A stretch of DNA of 64,000 bases, from assembly GCA_027486755.1 (NCBI GenBank), contig JAIXOM010000006.1, positions 1 to 64,000 on the forward strand. Direction: 5' to 3'. The notes beneath the pieces are model-generated. The model was not told the DNA's origin, did not search any database, and saw nothing but the letters and a program-made list of their open reading frames with translations. This document shows, piece after piece, positions 1 through 8,402 of this stretch. Position 1 is the stretch's first letter; the number at the start of each line of letters is the position of its first letter. The translations under genes were made by a program, and so were the position numbers. The stretch comes from Comamonadaceae bacterium. GTDB lineage: Bacteria > Pseudomonadota > Gammaproteobacteria > Burkholderiales > Burkholderiaceae_C.

Positions 1-405
<405 letters not shown>

Positions 406-440
406 TCAATTCAAAAAGTTGGGTGAAAAAGCCTAGTCGA

Positions 441-731
441 TCACTTTTCGATCACGGCGAAAAGGTCTTCTTCCTTCATCACCAGCAGTTCGTCGCCATC
501 GACCTTGACGGTCTGACCGCTGTACTTGCCGAAGAGGACGCGGTCGCCGACCTTCACGCCCAGGGCCTTGACCTCGCCCTTGTCGTTGGCTTTGCCCGGA
601 CCGACGGCAAGGATCTCGCCCTGGTCGGGCTTTTCAGCTGCGCTGTCAGGAATGACGATGCCGGAGGCGGTTTTGGTTTCGTTCTCGATGCGCTTGACGA
701 TCACGCGATCGTGCAGGGGGCGAAGTTTCAT
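441..731 (-). CDS. groES: Co-chaperonin GroES
   Basis: GroES is the 10-kDa lid of the GroEL folding chamber. The 96-residue product has the usual family length and opens [14 protein letters not shown], the conserved first strand. The mobile loop that docks on GroEL (roughly residues 17-33, [15 protein letters not shown]) is present, and so is the C-terminal [16 protein letters not shown] block. It is the first gene of the groES-groEL operon. A sigma-32-type promoter overlapping a CIRCE operator lies about 100-150 bp upstream, so both heat-shock sigma factor and HrcA repression probably control it. Confidence 0.98.
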   Translation of the reverse strand: MKLRPLHDRVIVKRIENETKTASGIVIPDSAAEKPDQGEILAVGPGKANDKGEVKALGVKVGDRVLFGKYSGQTVKVDGDELLVMKEEDLFAVIEK

Positions 732-826
732 TGGATCTCCGAAAAGAGGTTGTTGTTAAACATCTTCGGTCACAAAAGTTTGTGACCGCTAACATTAGTC
801 GGGCGTGCCCGCGGCGGCGTAGCTTG

Positions 827-853
827 CTAGCACTCATTGCCGTCGAGTGCTAA
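827..853 (-). promoter_or_regulatory. CIRCE operator (HrcA binding site)
   Basis: An inverted repeat, CTAGCACTC, then nine bases, then GAGTGCTAA, matches the CIRCE consensus TTAGCACTC-N9-GAGTGCTAA at all but one base. It lies directly downstream of the -10 box of the groES promoter, where bound HrcA repressor would block transcription. No hrcA gene is in the window. Confidence 0.95.
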
Positions 854-882
854 TCATAGGGTAGCTTGGGCAGTTTTTCAAG
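853..882 (-). promoter_or_regulatory. Heat-shock (sigma-32) promoter of groES-groEL
   Basis: Read on the minus strand, CTTGAAA (882-876) is followed after 14 bases by CCCTATGAT (861-853). This resembles the RpoH consensus CTTGAAA / CCCCATnT with normal spacing. The -10 box shares its last base with the CIRCE operator. Dual control by sigma-32 and HrcA is known in betaproteobacteria; here it is inferred from the two motifs. Confidence 0.8.
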
Positions 883-1046
883 AGGCCGGGCTATCTTGAA
901 GGCCGTGGGTATTGAATTTCGCGCAGCCCATCCTTGGAGTTGCAGCGGACAGGACTGATGTGATGCGATGAATTAATTTACCAAAATTAGCTATTTCTAG
1001 GCCTCAAATACTCGACGTAATACATACAAACGCTAAGAATACGGGA

Positions 1047-1166
1047 GCCGTGCCTGACGGCGAAGAGCCTCCAACCGAGCCTCTCTGCGTGCCCGGCTGG
1101 CGTCCTTCCGATGGATGTCAGTGTCAGGAGTGCGTCTTCAGCCCGCCAAGATGCGGGCTGTTTTTT
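1047..1166 (+). ncRNA. Candidate small RNA (unrecognised)
   Basis: A strong rho-independent terminator at 1140-1166 has no coding sequence in front of it. About 120 bp upstream a weak promoter can be drawn: TCGACG (1012-1017), 16-17 bp spacer, TAAGAAT (1034-1040). The implied transcript would be about 120 nt and contains a pyrimidine-rich stretch with CCTCC (about 1067-1085) that could pair with ribosome-binding sites. I do not recognise an RNA family. The terminator is clear, but the transcript and its start are inference. Confidence 0.35.
1140..1166 (+). terminator. Intrinsic terminator
   Basis: The stem AGCCCGC (1140-1146) pairs perfectly with GCGGGCT (1153-1159) around a 6-base loop and is followed by G and six T residues. 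No protein gene ends upstream on this strand. Confidence 0.85.
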
Positions 1167-1369
1167 GGGTGCGACGCCGAGGTGATCCCCTGGCAAGAGG
1201 ACCGAATGTGCATATACGAAGCTAGGTGCGCCGGCCCGTTGCTGGCATCACAAGATTTTGGACCTTATGACTTGCTCAACCTGGGCCCACACCAGCAGCC
1301 AGCGGCAGGAACGGAATCGGACAGATCCAGGCCGCGGGCCGATCAAACCCCTTGTCGCAGACGTTGGCC

Positions 1370-2449
1370 ATGAATGACGACGTATCCGGCGAGCAACTGA
1401 GAGCCCTGCGCCTGGCCGCTGGGCTTGATGTGGCAGTCCTTGCGCGGCGAGTCAGCCTGTCGAACGCGCAGTTGCTGCAGCTCGAAAATGATCAACACAG
1501 CCTGTTTTACACACCTGCCATCCGCAGGCATGCTGCCCGCAAGGTTCTCAACTTCCTCGGCACGCAGCCGCAGCCTGAGCAACAGAGCGAGGCGGCCGCT
1601 GCAGGCCCCGCCGAGTTGGCCGGGACGCAGCCCCTTGCACTCCCGGGTGTTGAGGCAAGCCAAGCCTCTGCCGTGCCTGTCCCCTTGGCCGACCTGCCGG
1701 TTCGGGACTTGACGGAACAGTTGCTTCCAGCGGCGGCGGTGATGAGCCCGGGCCAGGCCCCCGCCTTGGCGGGGGCTGGCCCTCAGACGCTGGCGCATAG
1801 ACGGGCCGGGGTACGGCCGGGTGGATCCTCGGGCATCTGGTGGATGGGCTTGTTCCTCGTTGTGACTTTGCTGTCCGCTTGGCTGGTCATCAAACGCCCC
1901 TTCACGGGACTGATGCCATCTTTACTCGATGGGCGAGGGCCCGAGCAGGGGGCTGGTTTGAGCGGGACATCTCCGCCTGCATCCATGCAGGAGCGCCCGC
2001 ATTCGGCCATCGCCGACTCGGCGCCGGCGGTCAAGCCCAAGACTGACAATGAACGCGATTTGGTGGCTATGGCCCCCGCTTTTGGCCTGCCTGCCCAGCC
2101 TTCACCCGCCGGGTCACCCTCAATGCCTTCATCCATTCGGCCTGATGAAGGGACGCTCTGTCCGGTTTTCCAGGAGGCTGCACCCGCGGTTGCCCTGAAG
2201 TCAGCGCCCCGCCAGGGCAGTCTGGTTTACCTGGTCAGCAGCGTCTCTCAATTGGTTTGTGCGCGCGATGGCGAGGGCAAGCTCAAGGTGCATCTCCTAG
2301 AGCCTGGACAGGCCACTGGTGTGGGTGGGCCGCCGCCTTGGACGCTGCAGGCCAGTTCTTTGCAGAAGGTGCAGGTCTACTTTCAGGGCGGCCGTGTCAG
2401 CTTGCCCATCGATGTGAAGGACAGGGTGCAGCTCGTCGAGCCCCGCTGA
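1370..2449 (+). CDS. RodZ-like membrane protein with HTH domain
   Basis: The 359-residue product has the RodZ/HTH_25 layout: a helix-turn-helix domain at about residues 6-65 (LRALRLAAGLDVAVLARRVS), a proline/alanine-rich linker, one transmembrane helix near residues 156-178 (WWMGLFLVVTLLSAWLVI), a second linker, and a C-terminal beta domain with the pattern GQATGVGGPPPWTLQA. RodZ couples MreB to the wall-elongation machinery. Whether this protein is the cell's RodZ or a paralogue cannot be told here, because the usual neighbours (ispG, hisS) are absent. I chose ATG 1370 over an in-frame TTG at 1352. It converges on metK. Confidence 0.75.
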   Translation: MNDDVSGEQLRALRLAAGLDVAVLARRVSLSNAQLLQLENDQHSLFYTPAIRRHAARKVLNFLGTQPQPEQQSEAAAAGPAELAGTQPLALPGVEASQASAVPVPLADLPVRDLTEQLLPAAAVMSPGQAPALAGAGPQTLAHRRAGVRPGGSSGIWWMGLFLVVTLLSAWLVIKRPFTGLMPSLLDGRGPEQGAGLSGTSPPASMQERPHSAIADSAPAVKPKTDNERDLVAMAPAFGLPAQPSPAGSPSMPSSIRPDEGTLCPVFQEAAPAVALKSAPRQGSLVYLVSSVSQLVCARDGEGKLKVHLLEPGQATGVGGPPPWTLQASSLQKVQVYFQGGRVSLPIDVKDRVQLVEPR

Positions 2450-2451
2450 CG

Positions 2452-2478
2452 CGGCATGAGGCCAAAGACCTCATGCCG
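2452..2478. terminator. Hairpin between convergent genes
   Basis: A perfect 10-bp inverted repeat, CGGCATGAGG and CCTCATGCCG, with a 7-base loop sits between the stop codons of the RodZ-like gene and metK. It lacks a clear T-tract on either strand, so it may work as a weak bidirectional terminator or only as a 3'-end stabiliser. Confidence 0.5.
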
Positions 2479-2484
2479 TGCTGA

Positions 2485-3663
2485 TCACAGTCCTGCAGCC
2501 GAGCGCAGGGCGGCAGCCTTGTCGCTACGCTCCCAGCTGAACTCGGGCTCGTCGCGCCCGAAGTGGCCATAGGCGGCGGTTTTCTCGTACACCGGGCGCA
2601 GCAGGTCCAGCATCTGGATGATGCCCTTGGGGCGCAGGTCAAAATGGGCCTGCACCAACTGAGCAATCTTGTCGTCGGCGATCACGCCAGTGCCGTGGGT
2701 ATTGACCGTGATGTTCATCGGCCGAGCCACCCCGATCGCATAAGCCACCTGGATTTGGCATTTGCTGGCCAGGCCAGCCGCGACGATGTTCTTGGCCACG
2801 TAGCGGGCTGCGTAGGCGGCTGAGCGGTCCACCTTCGTGGGATCTTTGCCGGAAAAAGCGCCACCGCCGTGGGGGCAAGCGCCGCCGTAGGTGTCGACGA
2901 TGATCTTGCGGCCGGTCAGGCCGCAATCGCCCTGGGGGCCGCCGATGACAAAGCGGCCAGTGGGGTTGACCAAGTACTTGGTGTCCTTGAGCCACTCGGC
3001 CGGCAGCACCGGCTTGATGATTTCCTCGATCACTGCTTCGACGAAGGCCGGCTTCATCTTGGTGCCATCGCTCATCTCCGGGCTGTGTTGGCTCGACAGC
3101 ACCACGGTATCGATGCTGTGCGGCTTGCCGTCCACATAGCGCATGGTCACCTGGCTTTTGGCATCGGGCCGCAAAAACGGCAGGCGGCCGTCGCGTCGCA
3201 GCTGGGCCTGGCGTTCGACCAGGCGGTGGGCATAGTGGATTGGCGCCGGCATGAGCTCTGGGGTCTCGTTGCAGGCGTAGCCGAACATCAAGCCCTGGTC
3301 GCCGGCACCGGTGTTGAGGTGGTCGTCGCTGGCATGGTCCACGCCTTGGGCGATGTCATTGGACTGCTTGTCGTAGCAGACCATGACCGCGCAGCCTTTG
3401 TAGTCGATGCCGTACTCGGTATTGTCGTAACCGATACGCTTGATGGTGTCGCGCGCCACCTGAATGTAGTCCACATGCGCGTTGGTAGTGATCTCGCCGG
3501 CCAGCACGACCAGGCCTGTGTTGCACAGGGTCTCGGCCGCTACCCGCGAGCGTGGGTCCTGCTTGAAGATCGCATCCAGGATGGCATCCGAAATCTGGTC
3601 GGCCACCTTGTCCGGGTGACCCTCAGAGACAGATTCAGAGGTAAAAAGGTAATCGTTCGCCAT
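2485..3663 (-). CDS. metK: S-adenosylmethionine synthase
   Basis: MetK makes S-adenosylmethionine from methionine and ATP in the cytoplasm. The 392-residue protein is close to family length. It shows the ATP/methionine motif [12 protein letters not shown] (residues 15-26), the signature [12 protein letters not shown], and the phosphate-binding [20 protein letters not shown] chose the ATG at 3663 because GGAG lies seven bases before it; an upstream in-frame GTG at 3675 overlaps that ribosome site. The leader carries a SAM-II-type riboswitch, so expression is probably shut down by its own product. The gene is divergent from the acyltransferase pair. Confidence 0.98.
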   Translation of the reverse strand: MANDYLFTSESVSEGHPDKVADQISDAILDAIFKQDPRSRVAAETLCNTGLVVLAGEITTNAHVDYIQVARDTIKRIGYDNTEYGIDYKGCAVMVCYDKQSNDIAQGVDHASDDHLNTGAGDQGLMFGYACNETPELMPAPIHYAHRLVERQAQLRRDGRLPFLRPDAKSQVTMRYVDGKPHSIDTVVLSSQHSPEMSDGTKMKPAFVEAVIEEIIKPVLPAEWLKDTKYLVNPTGRFVIGGPQGDCGLTGRKIIVDTYGGACPHGGGAFSGKDPTKVDRSAAYAARYVAKNIVAAGLASKCQIQVAYAIGVARPMNITVNTHGTGVIADDKIAQLVQAHFDLRPKGIIQMLDLLRPVYEKTAAYGHFGRDEPEFSWERSDKAAALRSAAGL

Positions 3664-3721
3664 GAAGTACTCCACAAAGTTGGTTGCTCGGCGCGTTGCC
3701 GGCTTGGGAGTCGCGGCGAAC

Positions 3722-3776
3722 GCTTTAGCAGTTGGGTTTAACGTCGCCCTGCAAGTAGTTCAATAACTCGGCGACC
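3722..3776 (-). promoter_or_regulatory. SAM-II (SAM-alpha) riboswitch aptamer of metK
   Basis: On the minus strand, stem P1 is GTCGCC (3775-3770) with GGCGAC (3748-3743). The loop ends in TTGCAG, whose GCAG (3752-3749) can form an H-type pseudoknot with CTGC (3731-3728). The conserved single-stranded parts CGTTAAA (3743-3737) and GCTAAA (3729-3724) match the SAM-II consensus as I remember it. The aptamer begins about where transcription from the TATAAT box would start and ends about 58 nt before the metK ATG, so translation control of the ribosome site is likely. The family is known for binding S-adenosylmethionine. Confidence 0.82.
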
Positions 3777-3781
3777 AGCGG

Positions 3782-3787
3782 ATTATA
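3782..3787 (-). promoter_or_regulatory. -10 box of metK
   Basis: A perfect TATAAT (3787-3782, minus strand) lies seven bases before the first base of the riboswitch stem, which puts the transcription start at about 3775-3776. No good -35 hexamer stands at 16-18 bp; TTGTCG is found 20 bp upstream. Confidence 0.65.
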
Positions 3788-3924
3788 GGCAGGCAAAGCC
3801 TGAAAGGCGACAAGCCATGCGCACTTGCTGCCGCCGCCCCCACCTGATTGGCAACTCTCGGACCGAGGGGCCTGCCCAGCCTTCTACACTTGGCCGTTTG
3901 ACATCCGAGCCCATTGGCTTTTTC

Positions 3925-4791
3925 ATGGACCTGTTGTTTCGCTTCTTCGCCCGCTGGCCTCTGCCGCTGCTGCACGCACTCGGCGGGCTGCTGGGTTGGC
4001 TGGTGTGGGCCTGCTCGCCTTCCTATCGCAGGAACTTTGGCGAGCAGGTGGCGCAAGCCGGGCTGAGATTTTCACAGGTGCGTCCGGCCATCGCCGAGGC
4101 CGGGCGCATGGCCTGCGAACTGCCGTATTTGTGGCTACGTCCGCACCATGAGAGCTGCCTACCGCAGGTCGAGGTGCAGGGCCGAGAGGCGGTCGATGCG
4201 CTGCGTGCGCAGGGCCGCGGGCTGATCTTTTTTTCCGTGCACCTGGGCAGCTTTGAGCTGGCGCCGCAGGCCCTGGCCGAACTGTTCGGACCCTTTACCG
4301 CGCTGTACCGGCCCTCTCGCCAGCCCTGGCTGGCCCGCCTGATGCAGGGCAGTCGGCAAAGGCCGGGACTGGCCATGGCGCCAGCGACGATGGCCGGCAT
4401 CCGGCAGATGCTCAAGGCCTTGCGCGGTGGCGGCTGCGTTGGCATGTTGACCGATCAGGTGCCGCCCGAGGGCTTGGGCCTATGGGCGCCGTTTTTCGGC
4501 CGACCGGCCTACACCATGACCTTGGCGGCCAAATTGGCCCTGCAAAGTGGCGCAGCGCTGGTGCCCTTCACCGTCGAGCGGCTCGCTGGTGGGCGGGGTT
4601 ATCGCATGCGGTTTTTGCCGCACCTGGCTGAACTCGACGCCCAGCCCGCGCCCGATGTGCAGCGGGCGGTTCATTTGATCAATCAGGCCAATGAGGCCCT
4701 GATTCTGAGCCTGCCGGGGCAATACCTCTGGGCCTATGCCCGCTACAAGCAGCCCCGGCGCGAGGCCGCGCTGTCGGCGCAGGCATCATGA
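3925..4791 (+). CDS. LpxL/HtrB-family lipid A acyltransferase (first copy)
   Basis: This family transfers secondary acyl chains to lipid A at the inner membrane. The 288-residue product starts with a hydrophobic membrane anchor (about residues 10-30) and has the acyltransferase motif HX4E in VHLGSFELAP, then a YRPSRQPWL substrate block and GMLTDQVPP, equivalent to the family's MLxDQ signature. The ATG at 3925 gives a natural membrane N-terminus; the open frame extends to 3817 but that extension is Arg/Cys-rich and unlikely. The stop overlaps the ATG of the second copy, so both are translated together. Which position each acylates is unknown. Confidence 0.88.
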   Translation: MDLLFRFFARWPLPLLHALGGLLGWLVWACSPSYRRNFGEQVAQAGLRFSQVRPAIAEAGRMACELPYLWLRPHHESCLPQVEVQGREAVDALRAQGRGLIFFSVHLGSFELAPQALAELFGPFTALYRPSRQPWLARLMQGSRQRPGLAMAPATMAGIRQMLKALRGGGCVGMLTDQVPPEGLGLWAPFFGRPAYTMTLAAKLALQSGAALVPFTVERLAGGRGYRMRFLPHLAELDAQPAPDVQRAVHLINQANEALILSLPGQYLWAYARYKQPRREAALSAQAS

Positions 4792-5672
4792 GCTTGCTCA
4801 GCGCCTTGATGACACCCTTGGGCCTGGGCTTTGTGCGTCTGATGGCGGTGCTGCCGCTGTCCTGGGTGCGGGCTTTGGGCGCGGTGCTGGGTCTGCTGCT
4901 CTACACCCTGGTGCGATCGCGGCGCAAGGTGGTGATGGCCAACCTGAGCTTGTGTTTCCCGCAATGGTCTGAGGCCCAGCGTCGCCAGACCGCCCGCCGC
5001 AGCTTCGTGTACCTGGCTCAGGCTTGGCTGGATCGTGGCTGGCTCTGGCATGCGCCCGAGGAGGTCCTGCGGCGCCGTCTGCGCCTGACCGGTGCGGTCC
5101 ACGAGTTCGAGGGGCTGGAGCCCACCGTGGTGTTCAGCCCGCATTTTTATGGCCTGGATGCCGGCGCTACTGCCGTCAATATGAACATTGCGCGTGAATT
5201 CACCTCGATTTACACCCCTCAGGCCAATGTCAAAGTGGATGAGTGGATCAAGGCCGGCCGCCTGCGTTGGGGCAGGGTGCGGCTGTTTCACCGCATCGAC
5301 GGGGTCAAGGCCAACGTGGCCGGTCTGCGCAGCGGGCAGGTGCTCTATTTGTTGCCGGATATGGACTTCGGCGCAGCGGGCTCGGTTTTTGTCCCCTTCT
5401 TTGGTGTGCAGACGGCCACCGTGCCTTCGCTTGCCCGGTTTGCCCGCTTGGGCAGGGCCAAGGTCATCTCTGTCGTTACGCGGATGACGGCGGCTGGCTA
5501 TGAGGTAGAAATCCTGCCAGCCTGGCAAGACTTTCCGACGGGGGATTTGGTAGCCGACACGGCTCGGGGCAATGCCTTGCTGGAGACCCTGGTACTGAGC
5601 ATGCCGGCCCAGTACTACTGGGTGCATCGGCGTTTCAAGTCGCGCCCGCCAGGCCAGCCTTCCGTGTATTGA
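4788..5672 (+). CDS. LpxL/HtrB-family lipid A acyltransferase (second copy)
   Basis: The second member of a translationally coupled pair, starting at ATGA shared with the first gene's stop. The 294-residue protein has an N-terminal hydrophobic segment (about residues 5-38), the catalytic HX4D motif in SPHFYGLDAG, the IYTPQANVKVDEWIKAGR substrate-binding block and LLPDMDFGAAGSVFVPFFG. It differs from its neighbour in using Asp instead of Glu in the catalytic motif, so the two probably have different acyl or site preference. Such tandem pairs beside metK are common in Burkholderiales, from general knowledge. Confidence 0.9.
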   Translation: MSLLSALMTPLGLGFVRLMAVLPLSWVRALGAVLGLLLYTLVRSRRKVVMANLSLCFPQWSEAQRRQTARRSFVYLAQAWLDRGWLWHAPEEVLRRRLRLTGAVHEFEGLEPTVVFSPHFYGLDAGATAVNMNIAREFTSIYTPQANVKVDEWIKAGRLRWGRVRLFHRIDGVKANVAGLRSGQVLYLLPDMDFGAAGSVFVPFFGVQTATVPSLARFARLGRAKVISVVTRMTAAGYEVEILPAWQDFPTGDLVADTARGNALLETLVLSMPAQYYWVHRRFKSRPPGQPSVY

Positions 5673-5748
5673 GCCGGCTCAATCCCCGGCCAGGGGCCGC
5701 CCTGGGCTAAGGGCGCTCTGGCTGCCTCGGAGCCTGCGAGAGTGCTCC

Positions 5749-6747
5749 TCAAGCACCGGCCTGAGAATGACTGCGTTGCAAGAACGAGGCGATCAGCGCG
5801 ATCACCCTGTCGGGCTGCTCATGGACGATCCAGTGGGTGGCGTCTTCCACACGGTGCAGCTCAAGCGCCGGCACCCACTGATGCAGATCATCCAGCAGCC
5901 CGGGCAGCAAGGCGGTGTCGCCCATCCCCCAGATGAGCATGGTGGGCAGGCCCACCCGGCCGAGCGCAGATGCGTCGCGCGGCATCTGCCGGGCCGCGTC
6001 TCCTGACGCAGGTTTGAGGGCGGTGGCTGCGTAGTAGGCGCAAGGCCCGTGCAGGCCGGCCTGCCAGGTTTGCCGGTATTGGGCCCGCAGCGCTTCATGG
6101 AGCCAGGCCCGTGGCCCCTGGCTGGCTCCCATGCCGTCGAACAAGGCCCACAGTCGCCGGAAGTCCTCTTCGGCCAGCCGCTGGGCGGCGTCCGGGCGGG
6201 CCAGGAACTGCATGTAAGCACTGGCCGCTTGTTGAGCTGGCGAATGCGCCAACTCGCGAGCAAAGGTGGCCGGGTGTGGCGCATTGAGAATGACCAGCCG
6301 CTGCAGCAACTCGGGCTCTTGGGACGCCAAATTCCAGGCCAGCGCCCCGCCCCAGTCGTGGGCCACCAGGGCAGCCAGCGGTTCTGGGCTCAGAGAGCGA
6401 GTCAGCGCGCTGATGTCCTGCACCAACTGCCGCGGATGGTAGGCGTCAACTTCCACGGGGGCGCTGGAGCCCGCATAGCCGCGCAGATTGGGCGCGACGC
6501 AAAAATAACCGCCGTTTTCGGGCTGGCTGAAATGGTGCAGCAAGGCGTCCCAGACAAAAGCTGCCTCCGGAAAGCCGTGCAGGAAGACCATCGCTGGCCT
6601 GCCGCGCTGTCCGGCACAGCGGCAGGCCAGTTCTATGCCGTGCGGCAGGCGCAGTCGCCAGGTCTCGATGACGGGCACGGGCCGGGGCTCAGGAGGGGAT
6701 CGGATCGGCCGGCGGTGCGCTGGGCTCAGCCGCCGTACTTGTTTCAT
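5749..6747 (-). CDS. Alpha/beta hydrolase, epoxide hydrolase-like
   Basis: The 332-residue protein has the oxyanion motif FLHGFPEAAFVWD, the nucleophile elbow AHDWGG with Asp as nucleophile, and the late catalytic His in EDATHWIVHEQP. An Asp nucleophile in HDWGG is characteristic of soluble epoxide hydrolases and haloalkane dehalogenases rather than esterases. A lid domain lies between about residues 160 and 250. The true substrate is unknown. The ATG at 6747 makes the gene overlap ysxC by 59 bp; an in-frame GTG at 6678 would remove the overlap and a poorly conserved, Arg/Pro-rich start, so the N-terminus is uncertain. Confidence 0.85.
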   Translation of the reverse strand: MKQVRRLSPAHRRPIRSPPEPRPVPVIETWRLRLPHGIELACRCAGQRGRPAMVFLHGFPEAAFVWDALLHHFSQPENGGYFCVAPNLRGYAGSSAPVEVDAYHPRQLVQDISALTRSLSPEPLAALVAHDWGGALAWNLASQEPELLQRLVILNAPHPATFARELAHSPAQQAASAYMQFLARPDAAQRLAEEDFRRLWALFDGMGASQGPRAWLHEALRAQYRQTWQAGLHGPCAYYAATALKPASGDAARQMPRDASALGRVGLPTMLIWGMGDTALLPGLLDDLHQWVPALELHRVEDATHWIVHEQPDRVIALIASFLQRSHSQAGA

Positions 6748-7384
6748 GGGTCCAGTCCCACAGCGTACAAGCGGCCTCTTCGATCCCCTGGCGCTTGAGG
6801 GCCGAAAACAGCTGGACCTGGCCGCCCCCGGTTTGCAGGCGCGCGATGGACAGCGCCTGGGCCGCTTCGCTGCGGTTGAGTTTGTCGGCCTTGGTCAGCA
6901 GCACCAAAAAGTGCAGGCCTTTTTCAACGCGCGGCCGGATGACGTCGAGCAAGATGTCATCGAGCTCGGTCAGTCCGTGCCTGGGGTCGCACAGCAGCAC
7001 CACTGCTCTTAAATTGGCCCGGGTCATCAGGTAGTTGGCCATCACGCGCTGCCAGCGCAGCTTGGCCTGCTTGGGAACGGCCGCATAGCCATAGCCCGGC
7101 AGGTCGGCCAGGACCGCGTCGGTCAGGCTCTGCTTGCCCAAGGCGAACAGATTGATGCTTTGGGTGCGGCCAGGGGTCTTGGATGCGAAGGCCAGGCGGT
7201 GTTGCTGGGTCAGGGTGTTGATACAGGTGGACTTGCCCGCATTGGAGCGGCCCACAAACGCGATTTCGGGCTGGTCCAGGGCTGGTAGGTGTTCCAGTTG
7301 GGGCGCGGTGGTTAGAAAGCGGGCGGTGTGGAGCCAGCCTAAGGCCACCTTGGGGTCAACGGGGCCTTTGTTGGGCTGATTCAT
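6689..7384 (-). CDS. engB: Ribosome biogenesis GTP-binding protein YsxC/EngB
   Basis: EngB is a small GTPase needed for assembly of the 50S ribosomal subunit. The 231-residue protein carries the G1 loop GRSNAGKST (residues 45-53), the G3 motif DLPGYG, and the G4 motif TKAD, in the family order. The N-terminal MNQPNK segment and the C-terminal Ala/Pro-rich tail (about 25 residues) are extensions beyond the core. It is divergent from the cytochrome c4 gene, a pairing familiar from proteobacterial genomes. Confidence 0.95.
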   Translation of the reverse strand: MNQPNKGPVDPKVALGWLHTARFLTTAPQLEHLPALDQPEIAFVGRSNAGKSTCINTLTQQHRLAFASKTPGRTQSINLFALGKQSLTDAVLADLPGYGYAAVPKQAKLRWQRVMANYLMTRANLRAVVLLCDPRHGLTELDDILLDVIRPRVEKGLHFLVLLTKADKLNRSEAAQALSIARLQTGGGQVQLFSALKRQGIEEAACTLWDWTHETSTAAEPSAPPADPIPS

Positions 7385-7463
7385 GGGAGGGCTGCTCGGT
7401 GGGGAAATTCGGCCGCCGGCCGAGGCTTAGGGCGCGCCTACTGGGGTCCGATTGGGACCAGTG

Positions 7464-7492
7464 TTAGGAAGGATTCTCGGTCATTGTAAAAT
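7464..7492 (+). promoter_or_regulatory. Candidate promoter of the cytochrome c4 gene
   Basis: TTAGGA (7464-7469), 17 bp spacer, TAAAAT (7487-7492) forms a plausible sigma-70 promoter about 70 bp before the start codon. The -35 box is only a moderate match. Confidence 0.45.
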
Positions 7493-7564
7493 CAGGCGGT
7501 TTCTGCGGACCGGTCTCCGGTTTGTACTCTGCCTAGGTTTTCGCTATCACTCCAAAGTGTTCTT

Positions 7565-8197
7565 ATGAAGCTGCCCGCCTCTTTTCTCCTGGCCGCCCTG
7601 TTGGCCCTGTCGGCATCTGTGACCCTTGCTCAAGGCAGTGCGGCGAAGGCACCGGCCAAACCAGACTTGGTTGCTGGCGAGGCCAGATTCACCGCTGCCT
7701 GCGCGGCTTGTCATGGTGCAGACGGTAATTCGGGCTCGCCTGCCAACCCCAAACTGGCTCAGCAGCACCCGGAGTACCTCGTCAAGCAGTTGATGGAATA
7801 CAAGTCCGGCGTGCGTAAAAACGCCATCATGCAAGGCATGGCCGCTGGCTTGTCCAATGAGGACATGAAGAACATTTCTTTCTGGCTGGCCAGCCAGAAG
7901 TCCAAACAGGGTTTTGCCAAGGACAAGGAATTGGTGGCTCTGGGTGAGCGTATCTATCGCGGTGGCATCCAGGACCGTCAGATCGCGGCCTGCGCCGGTT
8001 GCCATAACCCGACTGGAGCTGGCAACCCGGCCCAGTACCCTCGCCTGAGCGGCCAGCATGCCGATTACACGGCGGCGCAATTGACTGCTTACCGTGACGG
8101 CGGTCGTGGCAACAGCCTGCAGATGAGCCAGGTGGCGGCCAAGCTCAACGATCGCGAAATTCGCGCTCTGGCCGACTACGTCGCTGGCCTGCGCTGA
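7565..8197 (+). CDS. Cytochrome c4-type diheme cytochrome
   Basis: A periplasmic diheme electron carrier between the bc1 complex and terminal oxidases. The 210-residue protein begins with a signal peptide (residues 1-23, cleavage near LAQ). It has two cytochrome c domains with heme sites CAACH (46-50) and CAGCH (143-147), each followed by the usual distal Met region. The internal duplication typical of c4 is evident from the matching spacing in both halves. It precedes the ResB/CcsA genes that attach heme to c-type cytochromes, but a strong terminator separates them. Confidence 0.93.
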   Translation: MKLPASFLLAALLALSASVTLAQGSAAKAPAKPDLVAGEARFTAACAACHGADGNSGSPANPKLAQQHPEYLVKQLMEYKSGVRKNAIMQGMAAGLSNEDMKNISFWLASQKSKQGFAKDKELVALGERIYRGGIQDRQIAACAGCHNPTGAGNPAQYPRLSGQHADYTAAQLTAYRDGGRGNSLQMSQVAAKLNDREIRALADYVAGLR

Positions 8198-8319
8198 ACG
8201 GTCAAAGGGCTTGGATCAACAGGCCTATTGCCCATCGGGTTTTGCTGCAGAGGTCCCGGACAGTTACAGTCAGGCTTATTGCGCCGGACACCCGCCGGGC
8301 ACAACAATCATTTCGAGGC

Positions 8320-8350
8320 GGGCCTTTCTTGGTGAAAGGCCCTTTTTTTT
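8320..8350 (+). terminator. Intrinsic terminator after cytochrome c4
   Basis: A perfect 9-bp stem, GGGCCTTTC with GAAAGGCCC, a 5-base loop, and eight T residues (8343-8350). It ends the cytochrome c4 transcript 53 bp before the ResB start, so resB probably depends on readthrough or its own promoter. Confidence 0.93.
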
Positions 8351-8402
8351 GGCAAGGACAGCCGCTTGTGCGAACTGTGCCACTAATGGGGGCTGATCAC
8401 GC

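Larger units (their letters stand above)
883..1369. other. Intergenic region without a protein gene
   Basis: About 490 bp separate the groES promoter from the RodZ-like gene. The reading frames crossing it on both strands lack ribosome sites and any family character. It is more AT-rich near 960-1040 than its surroundings. It holds a possible promoter (1012-1040), a strong intrinsic terminator (1140-1166), and about 200 bp before the next start codon in which I see no clear promoter. Confidence 0.6.

Noticed and set aside
987..1373. Open frames 987-1196 (minus) and 1050-1373 (plus)
   Set aside because: No ribosome site, no family pattern and mixed composition; both cross the terminator hairpin at 1140-1166.
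3898..3903. Perfect TTGACA upstream of the first acyltransferase
   Set aside because: A matching -10 would fall on the start codon at 3921-3926, and no hexamer there resembles TATAAT.
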